A stretch of 64,000 nucleotides of DNA from Alectoria sarmentosa (Eukaryota > Ascomycota > Lecanoromycetes > Lecanorales > Parmeliaceae). Under the pieces are notes generated by a model. That model did not search any database. It was not told where the DNA came from and saw only the letters and a program-made list of their open reading frames with translations. A program made the translations under genes and the position numbers. Location: NCBI GenBank assembly GCA_009733775.1, contig WOGZ01000024.1:1-64000 (forward strand), in the 5' to 3' direction. Shown piece by piece: positions 10,601 through 22,185 of the stretch; the stretch's first letter is position 1; the number at the start of each line of letters is the position of its first letter.

Positions 10601-11179
10601 ATGAGCGAGGCACTTGTCCTTGAATACCTCTCCAACAGCCCCTCTAGATTCAGCGTATCCCACCGCCACCGCCACTCCCACCACCACCACCACAACAGAA
10701 CCCTCACCACCCCAACAACCGCCACCATGTCCACCCCCACCACGCCCTTCGCCCTCGTCGAACCCAGCCCCTCCCACCCCCGCAAAATGCCCTTCGGCCG
10801 CGGCGGCGCCGGCAACCGCACCTCCTCCCGCCCCCTCCCGCCATCCGAGCTCACCACCACCACCAACGACACGCACAGCCGGCACTCGAGCAACTCCTCG
10901 AAGGACCACGGCATGCCAAACTACAGCACGGGCAGGGGCGGCGTGGGAAACATGCACGGAGCGGGCGAGGAGAGGCGCATGTTCAGTTTCGATGAGGAGT
11001 TGGCCAAGGAAGGGAAAGTGGGCGCCGTGCCGGTTTATCATGTTGGGCGCGGGGGCGCGGGGAATGCGGTCGATGAGGTGAGGAGGGATAGCGCGGGGAG
11101 TGCGGGTAGTAGGGGCAGTGGTGTTTCGGGGATGAGGGGGGGGTTGGATTGGATTCGGGGATTCGGGAAGAAGGATTGA
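10601..11179 (+). CDS. PAR32-like protein (DUF3602), GRGGxGN repeats
   Basis: A single exon encodes 192 residues. The family mark is the repeated motif GRGGAGN / GRGGVGN / GRGGAGN near residues 66, 109 and 149, spread through a Ser/Thr/Gly-rich disordered chain. In yeast, Par32 belongs to this family. It is heavily phosphorylated after TOR inhibition and restrains Mep ammonium transporters, so a role in nitrogen signalling is a reasonable guess only. A His-rich run (HRHRHSHHHHH) precedes a second in-frame ATG at 10727, which could be the real start (150 residues). The TATA box at 10415 suggests inducible expression. The positively charged C-terminus is GFGKKD. Confidence 0.8.
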   Translation: MSEALVLEYLSNSPSRFSVSHRHRHSHHHHHNRTLTTPTTATMSTPTTPFALVEPSPSHPRKMPFGRGGAGNRTSSRPLPPSELTTTTNDTHSRHSSNSSKDHGMPNYSTGRGGVGNMHGAGEERRMFSFDEELAKEGKVGAVPVYHVGRGGAGNAVDEVRRDSAGSAGSRGSGVSGMRGGLDWIRGFGKKD

Positions 11180-11514
11180 GGGTTACGAGGAGCTCGTCTG
11201 CTTGCGACTTCTGGTTTTGACTTTGCATCTTGGGCGGCTGACGTTGTTGCTGCGCTTTAGCAATTGCTTCTTATCTCCTTCATATCTTCGGGCTGGTTCC
11301 TGGTGAGTACCGTTACGGAGTTTCACTGCACCAGATACCCCAATATAGCGAGCATCAGCGTTGAAGCATTTGAGTATATAGTCACACAAGAATAAGAATA
11401 CATTCGTCAAGGAAATCGTTGCAAATCGCTTCGGAGCCATTGTAAATACATGCGATGGGTATCACCTTCGACAATCTCTATTTATTCCGTCGGCGTTTAG
11501 GGTATAGTGGCCAT
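11180..11514. other. Convergent intergenic region
   Basis: About 335 bp between two genes that end towards each other. Nothing else is seen. Confidence 0.4.
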
Positions 11515-13140
11515 CTACGGTCTCGCCATCCCCACCACACTCCTTACTCTCTCTGCACTCGCAGCCAACCACGTTCCGTCACAATTCCCTTCCCCATCTG
11601 TTCCTCTCTTCGTTCGCTTCTGCTTCGCTTTCGCAGTCCTAGCCTTGATGCCCGCCTCCGCTGCCGCATGCAGATCTGGCGTCCAGGCCAGTCCAATATG
11701 GTAGTCCAAGAGTCGAAGCAGAGTCTCCACGCACAAGCTGACTTTCGTGTTATCAGCAATGCTGCTTGTGTTTGCGGCATAAGGTAGATAGCTGTGTTCG
11801 AGGATGTCCTGTGATATGTTATCGTTAAGGGGCAAAGGCGCTGAGGCAGCGATGATGGAACGCAATATGTACTGCGCGAGCGATGATGCTGCGGCTGGAG
11901 TGAAAACTCGAAGGGTACTCGGCGACATTATGAGGAAGAATAATGGGATCGGGAGAGGACGGATGTGCTCGAGGAAATTGTCGTAGAGTGTATTCAGGTC
12001 TGTAAATTCGTCGGGGAGAACGGCGGACACTTTGGAAAGAAGGGAAAGCAGACGGAGACGCAGCTTGATGGAGTCCATACCACCGAGGCCAACGGCGACA
12101 TTGGGGATGGAGTCTCGCGATTGAGATAATTGTTCGGGCGAAGATGAGAGATCATCTGGAGAGTCTTCCAAGTCCTCGTCGTCTTCGTCTTGCATATAGT
12201 CGCCATAGTCGTCGGCTTCGATATCAATCTTCTTCTCCGCCTTCTTGACGTCCTTGTCCTTCTTCAGCTCTTTCGTTTCGTTCGGCCAGATTTCACCAAA
12301 TTCCGCGACTGACTTTGTTCGGCCATCTGCAAAGATCGCTCTTAAGATCTTTCTTTGCCTCCCCGCAGTCGTGACTCCCGAGTTGATATATTTCATAATC
12401 AAGCTTTTCTCTCTCGATTCATCCCCGTCTCCATGTTCTCGCGCGTCCCAGTCTGCCTCAAGCACGTCGAGCATATATGTAAGCCAGGCATCCCATCTCT
12501 CCCACCGTCGTTTGTGCAGGATACTGCAATTGAAGCACCAACCGACAACCTGCCAAATTTCTTCTGCTCGTGCCCACAATGATCCCACATTCGCCAGCTC
12601 GTTGCCAATACTCTCATTATCATCAGTGGGAGAGTTTACTCCTTCACCCGTCGTGCTTCTTCTACCGCTCCCTCCTCGCCGCGATGAAAGGCTGAGGCTA
12701 TTGAACGTGAAAGCTTCGCTGAGACTACCATGAACGGGACCAGCTTGCCTCAGCACCAATCTTAGGTAGCTGAGGGCGAGGTTGGCGGCTTGGATTTGAT
12801 CTAAAGTCTTTGCTCGTGTCGTAAGGGTAGGATGGACGGTTAGGGTTGCGATCAAGGCGATGAACTGATGCGGTGGAATGAAGGCGGGAAGTGGGTCACA
12901 AGAGGCGGAGCCAGATGTCAAGAGTGAGGTCAAAAGGCTCAAGGCTTGACAGTAGAGGCCCTCTTCGAAATAGATCATACAATGCTCTCGGAGCTCATAG
13001 GGTAAAGCTTTAACAGCGCGATATGAGGGCAGATGGCTACTGGAGCTTGACGTTGTGGGGGAAGAATCCAATTCTTTGGCTGATTGGGAGGAACTCGGTG
13101 GAGTTAATGAAGACGTTGGTGGAAGGTTCTCAGTCTTCAT
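11515..13140 (-). CDS. Conserved-looking fungal protein of unknown function
   Basis: A single exon gives 541 residues from the ATG at 13140. An upstream in-frame ATG at 13248 would add 36 residues. I prefer 13140 because the chain then starts with an ordinary acidic and Ser/Pro-rich tail. I do not recognise the family. The sequence has a Ser/Pro-rich N-terminus, a helical region (LPYELREHCMIYFEEGLY..) of the sort seen in TPR-like or alpha-solenoid proteins, and a central segment with WARAEEIWQVVGWCFNCS. A highly acidic stretch (DEDDEDLEDSPDD, near residue 350) follows, then a second helical region. Near the C-terminus a basic run (KAKQKRTKRG) could be a nuclear localisation signal. No catalytic motif is visible. 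Confidence 0.7.
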   Translation of the reverse strand: MKTENLPPTSSLTPPSSSQSAKELDSSPTTSSSSSHLPSYRAVKALPYELREHCMIYFEEGLYCQALSLLTSLLTSGSASCDPLPAFIPPHQFIALIATLTVHPTLTTRAKTLDQIQAANLALSYLRLVLRQAGPVHGSLSEAFTFNSLSLSSRRGGSGRRSTTGEGVNSPTDDNESIGNELANVGSLWARAEEIWQVVGWCFNCSILHKRRWERWDAWLTYMLDVLEADWDAREHGDGDESREKSLIMKYINSGVTTAGRQRKILRAIFADGRTKSVAEFGEIWPNETKELKKDKDVKKAEKKIDIEADDYGDYMQDEDDEDLEDSPDDLSSSPEQLSQSRDSIPNVAVGLGGMDSIKLRLRLLSLLSKVSAVLPDEFTDLNTLYDNFLEHIRPLPIPLFFLIMSPSTLRVFTPAAASSLAQYILRSIIAASAPLPLNDNISQDILEHSYLPYAANTSSIADNTKVSLCVETLLRLLDYHIGLAWTPDLHAAAEAGIKARTAKAKQKRTKRGTDGEGNCDGTWLAASAERVRSVVGMARP

Positions 13141-14315
13141 CTCTCCTCGTTCGAGAAAGAGGAAGATCCTCGAAAGCAAAAGGCATTCGATGAAGAGGCG
13201 CCGTCGCGTTAAACGCGCTAGGCCCACGGCACGTGACAATCTATTCACTCGTACTGCAGAGCTTTGGTCATTCTGGCTTTGCCATTTCTTTATCCCTTGC
13301 CAGATTACTTGACCAAAGACTGGGTCCCAAAGTCTTAGTCTCAGCTTCCAGCAACATGTCCTTGGTATTTTGGTGGGCCTGAATCCCTATAAACTGGTTG
13401 ATCTGGCGGCACCCGAATCCTTGTTCGTGATTGTCCACTCATTACTCTTCATTTTCTGGCCCGACTAGGATACATTTGTCTTTCCTTGACCTGGACACCT
13501 TGTCAGTTGTCGAGGCTCACAATTTCGGGCAGACACCTAGACGAACAACTTCCGTAATGACAGAGTTTTCCCGAAAGGACGTCCCGTCACCTGAGAATCC
13601 TATTTTAGGGCGCTTCTGTGCTCTAGATTCTCACAGGGCGGAGTGGCACTGATGTGTGAAGAAATATGCTCTATCCCATAGCTAGGCCGAGGCCATAGTA
13701 CCGTAATTGCGGCTGACCTCTCTGACCCTGGGCGTCAAGCAGCATTAAAGGTAGCACCACAGATGTCTCGACCAGAACGTCGACTATCTTCTCAATCATG
13801 AGAGCCATGATTTGTGGGACCCATTTCTTAGAAGCAAGCTTCATCCACAAAAGAATTGGTCTCAATTGGTGATGGTAGTTTACCAAGTCCTTGGCTACTG
13901 TGGCGCTCTGACAGCTTCCCTACCTATCTAGTCTTTGCCCTCGTCGACGTTTTCCCCCTTCCTTTTGGATGTCAAGTTAGCGAGCGAAGCCTACATATTC
14001 TTCCTTGACCTTACTATCAGCAACGGACAACCGAGGCATACAATTTCATTTTGGACCAGTTGGCTCATAAGGCGGCTCTTGAGAACGGGATTGACACTGC
14101 AATCGCTGATCTCAGCTGATTCATCTTGCTCATGCTTGTGAGTATTGAGATCCAGAATTTGGTCAGCGCATCAGGCCTCCCATGCTTTCATTCACAAATG
14201 GAGCGCCCCCGTCCAACCGTGCTTGCACCATAGCTACTACCACCTGGCAGTATTCTATTGGTGCAAATATTCTCATTCTCTACTTTCGTCGACTCATCCT
14301 TTACATCTGCAGACA
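13141..14315. other. Intergenic region
   Basis: About 1.2 kb. Two stretches (near 13487-13545 and 14004-14050) share TTCCTTGACCT and, 35-40 bp later, GAGGC-ACAATTTC, which may be an old, eroded duplication. No gene is recognised. The right end is the former promoter of the aldolase pseudogene. Confidence 0.35.
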
Positions 14316-15427
14316 ATGGCAAAGACAAGGGCCGCAGAATCCGCCGGCGGCAAGGGTATAGCAGTCTATCGAGCAACGCCTTTGCTCCAGCCCCCTCATA
14401 CCCGTGAAGCGATACGTGATGCCTACGAGGGGAAGATCCCATCTCTTCTTGGCATGTACCTCGCTTTGAGCACTATTCCCAGTGCAAGGTTTATCGCACC
14501 GCTCGGCTTTGATGCCGTTTGGGTCGGTTGGGAGCATTCCTCTTGTGGCGTGGAAACCATGAGTCCCTGACCACTGTACAAATAATCTTAATTTCAAAAG
14601 CCCATGATGTCTGATACTTTGTGTAGATTTTACGCGAAATACAGTGCATGAGTTAAGGTCTAACGTTTCCCTGGGTCAGGTATGTCCTTGGTCCTCTTTG
14701 CTTAGCTACGCGACTCTGACAAAGTAAGCCAGAGTCCCAGAGCACGACCACGTTGCCATCGGCTTCGCCCTCAATGCTGGTGCCTCCATTATCATCCCGC
14801 GCTTCAACACCGTAGCCAAAGCCCAACACGCCGCCTCCAGCGCAAAGTACGGTCTCAAAAACTGCGGTACACGCTCCCTTCCGCCTTATCCCCGGTGTCA
14901 CTGCCATCCTCAGCGACCCGAATGAAACGCATCGCGAAAAACATGAACCGCCAAGCGGCCATCATGATCCAACCGAAACGGTCGAGGCAATCGACAATCT
15001 CGACGCCATCCTCACTGAGGTACCGGACATCGACGCCGTATGGCTAGACACGCTCGACATCCAGTAAGCATGGATTTAGAGGCGACAGGTGAAGGCGGCC
15101 CAGAACCGGAGTACTCACAAGCTGTCGTTAAGTTTGAGAGAATTTTGAAGAAACACGATAAGCCGCGAGGAGGCATGGTCCTGGGGACGCCTGAAGCCAT
15201 GAGAGAATCGGAGAAGGACAACTGCATCAATCTTATATCGGCAGAATTGTTGGCGTTAATGGGGCTGGCAGACGTATTGCCGGTTGCGAAGGAGATGTTT
15301 CCGGCGGAGAAGAAGATGGTTGCACATGCCGGCTGAAGAGGAAGAGGCGCTTGCTGATGGTACTGGGAAGCCGAAAGAAGCGAATATGGGAGCCAATGGG
15401 CATGCCAAAGGAGAAGTGGTCAATTAG
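14316..15427 (+). pseudogene. Broken HpcH/HpaI aldolase family gene
   Basis: Fragments of one aldolase/citrate-lyase family protein lie in order but in changing frames. First comes GIAVYRATPLLQPP..GFDAVWVGWEHSS from 14316. Then come ILREIQCMS and GLTFPWVR around 14627-14680, then EHDHVAIGFALNAGASIIIP near 14750. NNLDAILTEVPDIDAVWLDTLD-like coding follows up to 15060, and finally VSMDLEATGEGGPEPE..LLALMGLADVLP to 15336. Visible lesions are a stop near 14568, an in-frame TAA at 14654-14656, and frame changes near 14874, 14938, 14973 and 15062. One genuine intron (GTATGT..GCCAG, about 14681-14733) is still recognisable. The living family cleaves or forms 2-keto acid aldols with a divalent metal. 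The last 90 nt to the TAG at 15427 read as a tail in yet another frame. Confidence 0.82.
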
Positions 15428-16081
15428 GGAACACGTCCCCCTCTTTGGCCGCTTTGGGCTTCCATTACTCGTACAGACATGGTTGATTTTTGTCCTGTCG
15501 CTTCGAATAGAACGACCCTCGTGCATTGTTGGGTTCGGCGGCGTGATTTTCAAACTAGATGCACTGGCTGGTACAGACTTAGACTCAGGGGATTCGATAC
15601 CGTCGTGCTTTTTCCAAGGTTGAAAGGCTCATTCACACTGCGAGGTTTGACCGCGATGATGATATGCACTGGGTTTCTTCTTTGTTGCTAGTGTATTTAT
15701 AAGACAGGTCTGACAGGTCACATTCTGAGTGCTGGAAATATTTTCTTGTCACGTCAACTTAGGGTCTCATTATGGAAAACAATTAAATAGGATTTTGTTC
15801 GAGGAAGAGCGTGAAATTGAAGCTACCTATCAATTACCCTTGGATTTATACCGCTTAGACAAACATTCCTCCTAGGTACGTTGCGTGACTGTTCAAGCTA
15901 CCAGAAGGTAGAGGGATGGAGGGAAAGATGACTTCAATTGAATGATTCAGCATTGACCGAAATCATGCGATAGAGCCATACAGCCGATTTTCAGTTGTCC
16001 GAGGTAGCTAGCCAGCCATCCAGTCAGTGCTCCACTTTCACTAACCAGTTCTCTTGATCAAGCAAAGTCGTCGGAGGCCGC
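15428..16081. other. Intergenic region
   Basis: About 650 bp. No gene or clear repeat is seen. The right end lies just past the PRP24 stop codon. Confidence 0.4.
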
Positions 16082-19000
16082 TTACGTCCCCTCGTTTTTG
16101 AGAAACATAACCTTGAAATCAGCATTGCTCTTCGCCTTTCCCGTCTCCTCTCCTTCCCCCGTTCCCTTCGTCTCCGCATGCTTCCCCTCCCCATCAGTCA
16201 TAGCTCTCGATCCGCTTAAGCCTATTCCTCCCCTCTTGATTCCTAGCCCGCCCTTACCACCCCTTCTCGTGCCAGGTTGACCAGGTCTCCGTATTGGCGC
16301 TGGGCCCTGCAGCTGTGCGTTGGTGGTCTTCGCTGCGGCACCCACTGGTATACGATCGCTGCGATATTCTGCTTTCTGCTGATTCATGTCACTAATTGTT
16401 CCAACACGTATTTGCCTTTCGGGAGCTATCTCATGCCCTTCTAGTGCGAGTGACGCTTTCCCCACGGAGGCTTCATTTTTGTACTCGATGATAGCTCCCT
16501 GATGGTTTGGTCGAAGGGATACTTTGACCAGTTCCCCGTAAGGTTCTGTGAGAGCTCGGATTCGGGCGTCGTTGACTGTATCTGGTATATTGAGGAGCGC
16601 AAGGGTACGGGATTGGATTTCGGAAAATTTGGATTGGCCCGCTGAGTTGGTGGAAGGGGCAGGTGAAGCGGCGCTGTGGGCGTCGTCGTTCATGTATGGA
16701 GCTGGGGAAGCAGTGCCGCGTTGAGACGTCGATGTGGAGGTCACGATTCGGTTTTCCTTGCGTTTAAACTTGTCATTGGTAGATATCGAGACGTTCAGGA
16801 TACGATTCCCGAGATTTGTAAGGTTCATCTCGAGGGCGGCTTCGGCTTCGTCCTTATGAGCTGTTATCAATGGTATCGACAGACGCACTGTAGTAGTGAA
16901 CTTACTTTACTTCGGAAGACTACGTAGGCTATGCCTTTACTTTGTCCGTCGACTTTAGTGAGTACTCTTACGCTCTCAACGTAGCCATATTTCTTGAAGG
17001 CCTGCTTGATGTCTGCCCTTGTGGTATTCCGATCGAGATTGACCAGGTAGAGTTCTCGGCCTTCATAAATGGCGCCTTCCCTTGGTTTCTTTTGCCCCGG
17101 ATTGGACATTCTGGCTAAAAGTTTAAGATTGTCTCCAAGGTCCTCACCGTCAAGTTCAGTGGCCGATTGAGCGTCGCTTGATGATTTGAATTGAACGTAG
17201 CAGAAGCGCCGGTGCGTGTCGTACTTGAGAGATGGGAAGCGAATGTCAACAATCTCTCCATACTGCAAAACGGTCAACCACTTGAGAATCTATTTTTGAG
17301 AGAGGCCTCTCACCTCTTGAAACTTCTCTCGTATCCAAGTCTCATCAGCAACAGGAGGAAAATTGCAAACGTACAGTGTCGATCCTGAGCCGATTTGCAC
17401 TTCGATTGCCCTATCGTCAAATGCCTTCATGTCTTTTGTCTGGGCCGTGAGTACGTCTTCTTTCGAATCGAATTCGATGGATGCCGTTGCTGATTGACCA
17501 TCAGATTCGGGCATGAGCTTCAAACTGTTGATTATACCGCACTGTTAGATGATCAGCATATAGAAAATGATGCCGAGGGAACGTGACTGACATCTCTGAA
17601 GTACTGTCGCAGTCTGGTCTCAGTGGTCTCGGGCGGTAAATTCTTCACCACGACTGTAGCGTTTTCACGATCACGTTTGAGCACCAAAGAAGCTGCGAGA
17701 TGCTGATCTTCTACCTGCGGTCCCTTTGATTCTGTCACGTCATGTCGACTTTTCTTGCTAATCCCTTCTTCTTCAGCGTCCTCCCGCTTCCGCTTGCTGG
17801 AATACTGAACACCATCTTGAAAGCTTGCAAGATCCTGCTGTGCCTGTTGCTGCTGGAACGCTTCTGCTTGAGCCTTCTCATAAGCCGTGTATGCCTCCTT
17901 CTCCCTCCTCTTCTGCACAGCTCTTCTAGCTTTCCAGACTTGTGCGACTGAAGTCTGGAGTTCCTCGGCATCCTCATTGTCTTCACAATGATGTTGGAAA
18001 GTCTCAATAATCTTCTCCGGCCAATCTATATTTGGCCGCCTCAAGGCTTGTTGCAGTACCTTTGTGGCCTCGGTGGGCTTGAAGGGTCGTCCACCGCTGT
18101 TAGGATCAGTCTCAATGTAAACCAGCTTGCTCCAAGTGTTCATCTCCCACAAATAGAAACGAAGCCAGAATTCGTAGCTATCGCCCTTCTTCGAAATCAA
18201 CTTCTTCCAAGATTCCCTGGCGCCTTCCCAGTTGCGGCTCTGAGTCAGATATCTTATATAGATCTTTTCTAAGCGGTATTCTGGATCGCCTTGGTATTCG
18301 GTGCCATACTTCGTGCGGCCCATGTTGTCCATGTCCTCGATTGCAGAACGAATACCGACCTCTGCCACATCCATATCTTCATCTGTAGAGTCTTGATGGA
18401 AAGTTCGCCGTCTGAGAAAGCCGCACCATGCGGTGCTGACTTTGAGTACCTCCTCCAAGCCTCCAGCATCAAGCAGGCCAGCACTTGTAGCTTTGTGCTT
18501 GATATCTCCAATATCGGAGAATGCCAAATTGCTGGTTTCTGCTGATAGGAGGAACTGTGACCATAGAGTTCCTGACCAAGGACAATGACGGGTTGCCTTG
18601 TCTAGGATTGGGAGGGCTGATATATCTCGACGACGATGAGTTGTGATTTCTTCGACCAGGAACATAGCATAGCCCTCCCATAACTCGGAGTGAGAAGGGA
18701 ACCGAAGGATAGCGCGTTGGTGAATAGCATTTGCAAGTTCGAACTTGAAGCTGTGTTTCTTTCGACTTCGGGAGAGCTCCCAGTCGATGTAGTTGCTATA
18801 CGCCTTCAATTCGGCGTTTTCGTCGTTCTTCTCGCTTGCGCGCATGATTTCAATCTCTCTGATCTCGCGCAGACTGAATGTTTGTTTGGCATCTAAACCT
18901 AGCCTGTTCGCTGTGACCATGGTGACTTCGTACTGTGCATCGTCGTATCTCGAGACAAAGTTCGAATACGCTTGAAATGTTTGATCCCAGGTTGCGTGAG

Positions 19001-20192
19001 GTGTTTGAAGGCGATTGACGAAGTGATATTGCGTATCGTCAATTGCCTCCTGCAGAGGAGGAGACGACGCGAGCTCTAGCATCAACAGCTCCGTCCATAT
19101 ATTCCAGATGAGGTGACTGTCGTTGATCCGCCACCTCGTTTCTTGTTCAGCACGCTTCCAAACTTCCATCATTTGCGGCCAGCTGAAGACTTCTCTTGCC
19201 ACCATCCTATCTTCCTCAGACAATACATGCCGTACCGGGATCGCCCCAATACCAGACACCCTCTGGTCATGAGGATGTGCTTGTTTGTACAGCGACAACA
19301 TCCATTGACCATATGCCAGCCACAGATTCGTGCTGCCAGGCTCTTCTTCCACACCTTTAAGGCATAATTCCATGACTGAAATTTTATCCTCGAGTGAGCT
19401 CGCAAGCAGTATTTGGTCTTGTATCCAGTCCGCCCACAAGTCCTCTCCCAGAGCAAACCTAGAACTCATGGTTTCTCTTGCGCTTTGTAGATCTTGAAGT
19501 AGGTCATAGGATGACGGCGCTTGAACACGGGAATGTTTGGATAGGCCTTGATGCAGAATCTTGATGAGTTGAACGTGAGAATCATAAGCAAATGGGTTGG
19601 CGGCAAGGTACTCAGCCAGCTGTGTGACGGTCTGTAGATCGGTTTCCGAAAGAGCCTTGGTTGAGTACCTTCGCGGTGAAAGGGTCTCAGCTGGTCCGTC
19701 TGTCATTGCCATGTCATAAGACCCTCCTCTTAGCTGACTCGAGACTGTTGGTCTTGACATTGCCTGTAGAGCTGGGAGGATTGTTGCTGACGATGTGGGG
19801 TGATCGTAGATCTCAGCACTCCGCAGGCCCCCAGCATTTGCCCGTGCTGTTTGCTGATGATGCTGCATCGAAGCCAGATCCGCCAAGGTATCCATGCCCG
19901 GAGTTGACGGCTGCCTGGTGGTCCGGGCGCCATCGCCCGGGGATGTGCTGCTAGCACTCATACGCAAGGCAGCAGGACTCATGGCGGATGAGGTCGGGGC
20001 AGCATTTTGCGCTTGCACGACAGCGCTATGCGGCAGGGCAGATGGAGGAAGAGTGGTGTGGGCAAGTGGTGACGGTTGATTGAGTTTGGAAGTGCGTGGC
20101 TTCCGTGCTTTCTTAGCGGAGGCAGGTTTGACAGGTGGGGCGGGTGTAGCGCGAGGAGTTTCCTGCGGAGAAAGGAGGAGATTGATGTCCAT
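16082..20192 (-). CDS. PRP24: U4/U6 snRNA-associated splicing factor PRP24 (SART3-like)
   Basis: Four exons on the minus strand (20192-17592, 17541-17314, 17262-16906, 16852-16082) encode 1318 residues. Residues 1-190 are Pro/Ser/Ala-rich. About 190-800 is an array of half-TPR (HAT) repeats (LWLAYGQWM, LIWNIWTELLM, LWEGYAMFL, SYEFWLRFYLWEM). It is followed by a charged coiled segment with a KRKRED nuclear signal. Four RRM domains follow at about 842-917, 919-992, 1012-1085 and 1144-1212 (TVVVKNLPP, TLYVCNFPP, ELYLVNLDR, TLALLNIP). The C-terminus, NADFKVMFLKNEGT, matches the short LSm-interacting tail of Prp24/SART3. The protein anneals U4 to U6 snRNA during snRNP recycling in the nucleus. Introns are 50-53 nt. 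The last uses an ATAAG acceptor chosen because it alone keeps RRM3 in frame. Budding-yeast Prp24 lacks the HAT region, so this is the metazoan-like long form. Confidence 0.93.
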
Positions 20193-20195
20193 GGT

Positions 20196-20222
20196 TAGAG
20201 TAGAGTAGAGTAGAGTAGAGTA
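20196..20222. repeat. AGAGT pentamer tandem repeat
   Basis: About five copies of AGAGT lie directly against the PRP24 start codon. On the coding strand they form a CTACT-rich leader. Confidence 0.8.
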
Positions 20223-20228
20223 AGGTTG

Positions 20229-20254
20229 TTGATCAACCGATCAACCGATCAACC
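20229..20254. repeat. GATCAACC octamer tandem repeat
   Basis: Three copies of GATCAACC (with C/G spacing) sit 37-62 bp upstream of the PRP24 start, inside the probable leader or core promoter. Confidence 0.8.
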
Positions 20255-22078
20255 CCTTATGCACGGTTGAGAGTAGAGGCCAATGACGGTGACACGGTAA
20301 GACGGTAGGAAGGATGGGTCGGCTGCTGGCCAGAGCAAGCGACGGGGTCGCTCGGTCTTTCAGTCGTCTTACACCACCTCACTCGTACTCCCCGCAAGCC
20401 GTGATCCTCTAGCTAGACGACATTGAGAGGACACACGATTTGCCGTTGAAGCCAATCAAGATACTGTCATGAGCAGTTGGTCAGAGGTCAGGACGATATG
20501 GATGATGATGCAAGGGGAATAGCTTGAATGAGGCTGAAGTTTTGGCCTGTTCAAATGTAGATTCTGTTTCGTAGCGGGGTCGATCAAACGACCCAAAACT
20601 AAATTTTTTACTACACTAAGGTTCAAGGCACTCACTCGTCTCAACTTTTCTTTTCTTTTGCCAACATCTTGTTTGGACTCTAGGAGTGCAATTGCAATAT
20701 CCAACGAAACATGTACACTGTTGGGAAGACGTCATCGTTTGCCATCAGAACAGAGTACGGACTGACTGTAAATGAAACAAGCAAATGACGCAGGCTTAGA
20801 AAAGCTTCGCTCCTTGGTTGCTTTCTACCGCCCTTCTAGAGCCTGCCCTATTTACGGCTACATGGTTCCGTGAACAAAGGGGACATAAAGATGACACAAG
20901 TCCTGTTCATCTTATATACCGGCCCCAAATCTGTATCGAAGAACATGCCAGATCAGAGACGAATCTTGATGCCCGAGCTCAATGTGCAAAAGAAATACAG
21001 TCGCATTCTGCCATTACTGTGGACGCTTATCTTTATCGTGGAGCACGTAAACCATTTGAATAGGTTGGCAATCATTATGGATTGATTTCCAAAGATTTTT
21101 CAAGGCGACAAGTACAATAAATAATATAGGGAGAGAAAAATCTGATATTTGAACTGTCTGCAAAGCTGATCAACCGACAAATTCTAGGAATTTGCTCGCT
21201 TTGCAACCCTTGCTCGTGCCTGAAGCAGCGCGTGCCAGTGAAGCAACCTGCCATTATCCTCTGACGGGTGTCTGGTAAGGAGCAGAGTAAGGTTATCATA
21301 TCTGTCCTTCAGCGGCGAATAGCTCTACTTTGTAGTGAAGGTACTCTACATTCAAATTGAAACATTGCCTCTCTTTTGAGATCGACTCAACTGACTTTCT
21401 GACTCCACGGCTGGGAGACGCTGATTACATTTCAAATTTTCTTACTTCAAACATCTCGCTAATTAATACCATCTCCGCCGGCTAGTATTCACCAAGCAAT
21501 TCTATAGATTCGGTAATCATACAAAGCCGTTTCTTCCCTCGCGTGCGCATTCTGCTGACCGCCGCCATCGCCACCACCTACAGTAAGATCGAACGCAACA
21601 CAGAACCTGAACGTTAGGGAACCTGCAAACTATGACAAAACCCTCAATGGTCTGGCACGCGGAGTAGAGAAAGTGGTCGTGAATGAATCCCTGCTAAATT
21701 TGATTATTATTTCGCTGACCAAGTCACAGCGGCATTGGCAAGGTGAAGAGGAGCTGACAGACTCTTGTCAGATGGATCTAGCGGATCAGATAAGGACCAT
21801 TAAAGCAGTCGAATCACCGTCACTCTGACCGGCTTCGAAGAAATTTCGTCACACCCTTGAATAATCAAAGCAGTCGACTCCGTCTTCTGCAGAAGCAATT
21901 CAAAACAGACCAGATTCAATGTGCATGACAAAATTGTCTCACACCTTCACGTATGTTTGACTTTGATATCTCAGAGAAGGAACTCACCAAATTGTAAGTA
22001 AAGGGTAAGGTGATGTGGCAGTCGAGGCAAGGCATAGTTCTACTCGACAGAGGAATAAAGCAAGCTTTGAGTGCATAT

Positions 22079-22185
22079 TTGATAGATCCCCTACCTCTTA
22101 TCTCAGCGTGCGCATATCATGATATCACTCGTCTGTACTGATACCTAACCGCGGACACTGACCCGATCTGAACGGTGGTACAAGT
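22079..22185 (+). repeat. Dispersed diverged repeat, copy A
   Basis: Shares CCCCTACCTCT, TCAGCG, GCGCATAT, CTGATAC, GCGGACAC and TCTGAA in the same order with 36064-36155. It could be a relic of a transposable element. No terminal repeats or coding are seen. Confidence 0.55.

Noticed and set aside
10559..11081. Long alternative frames on both strands over the PAR32-like gene
   Set aside because: The GC-rich, repetitive sequence opens all frames. Only the 10601-11179 frame carries the GRGGxGN family motif.
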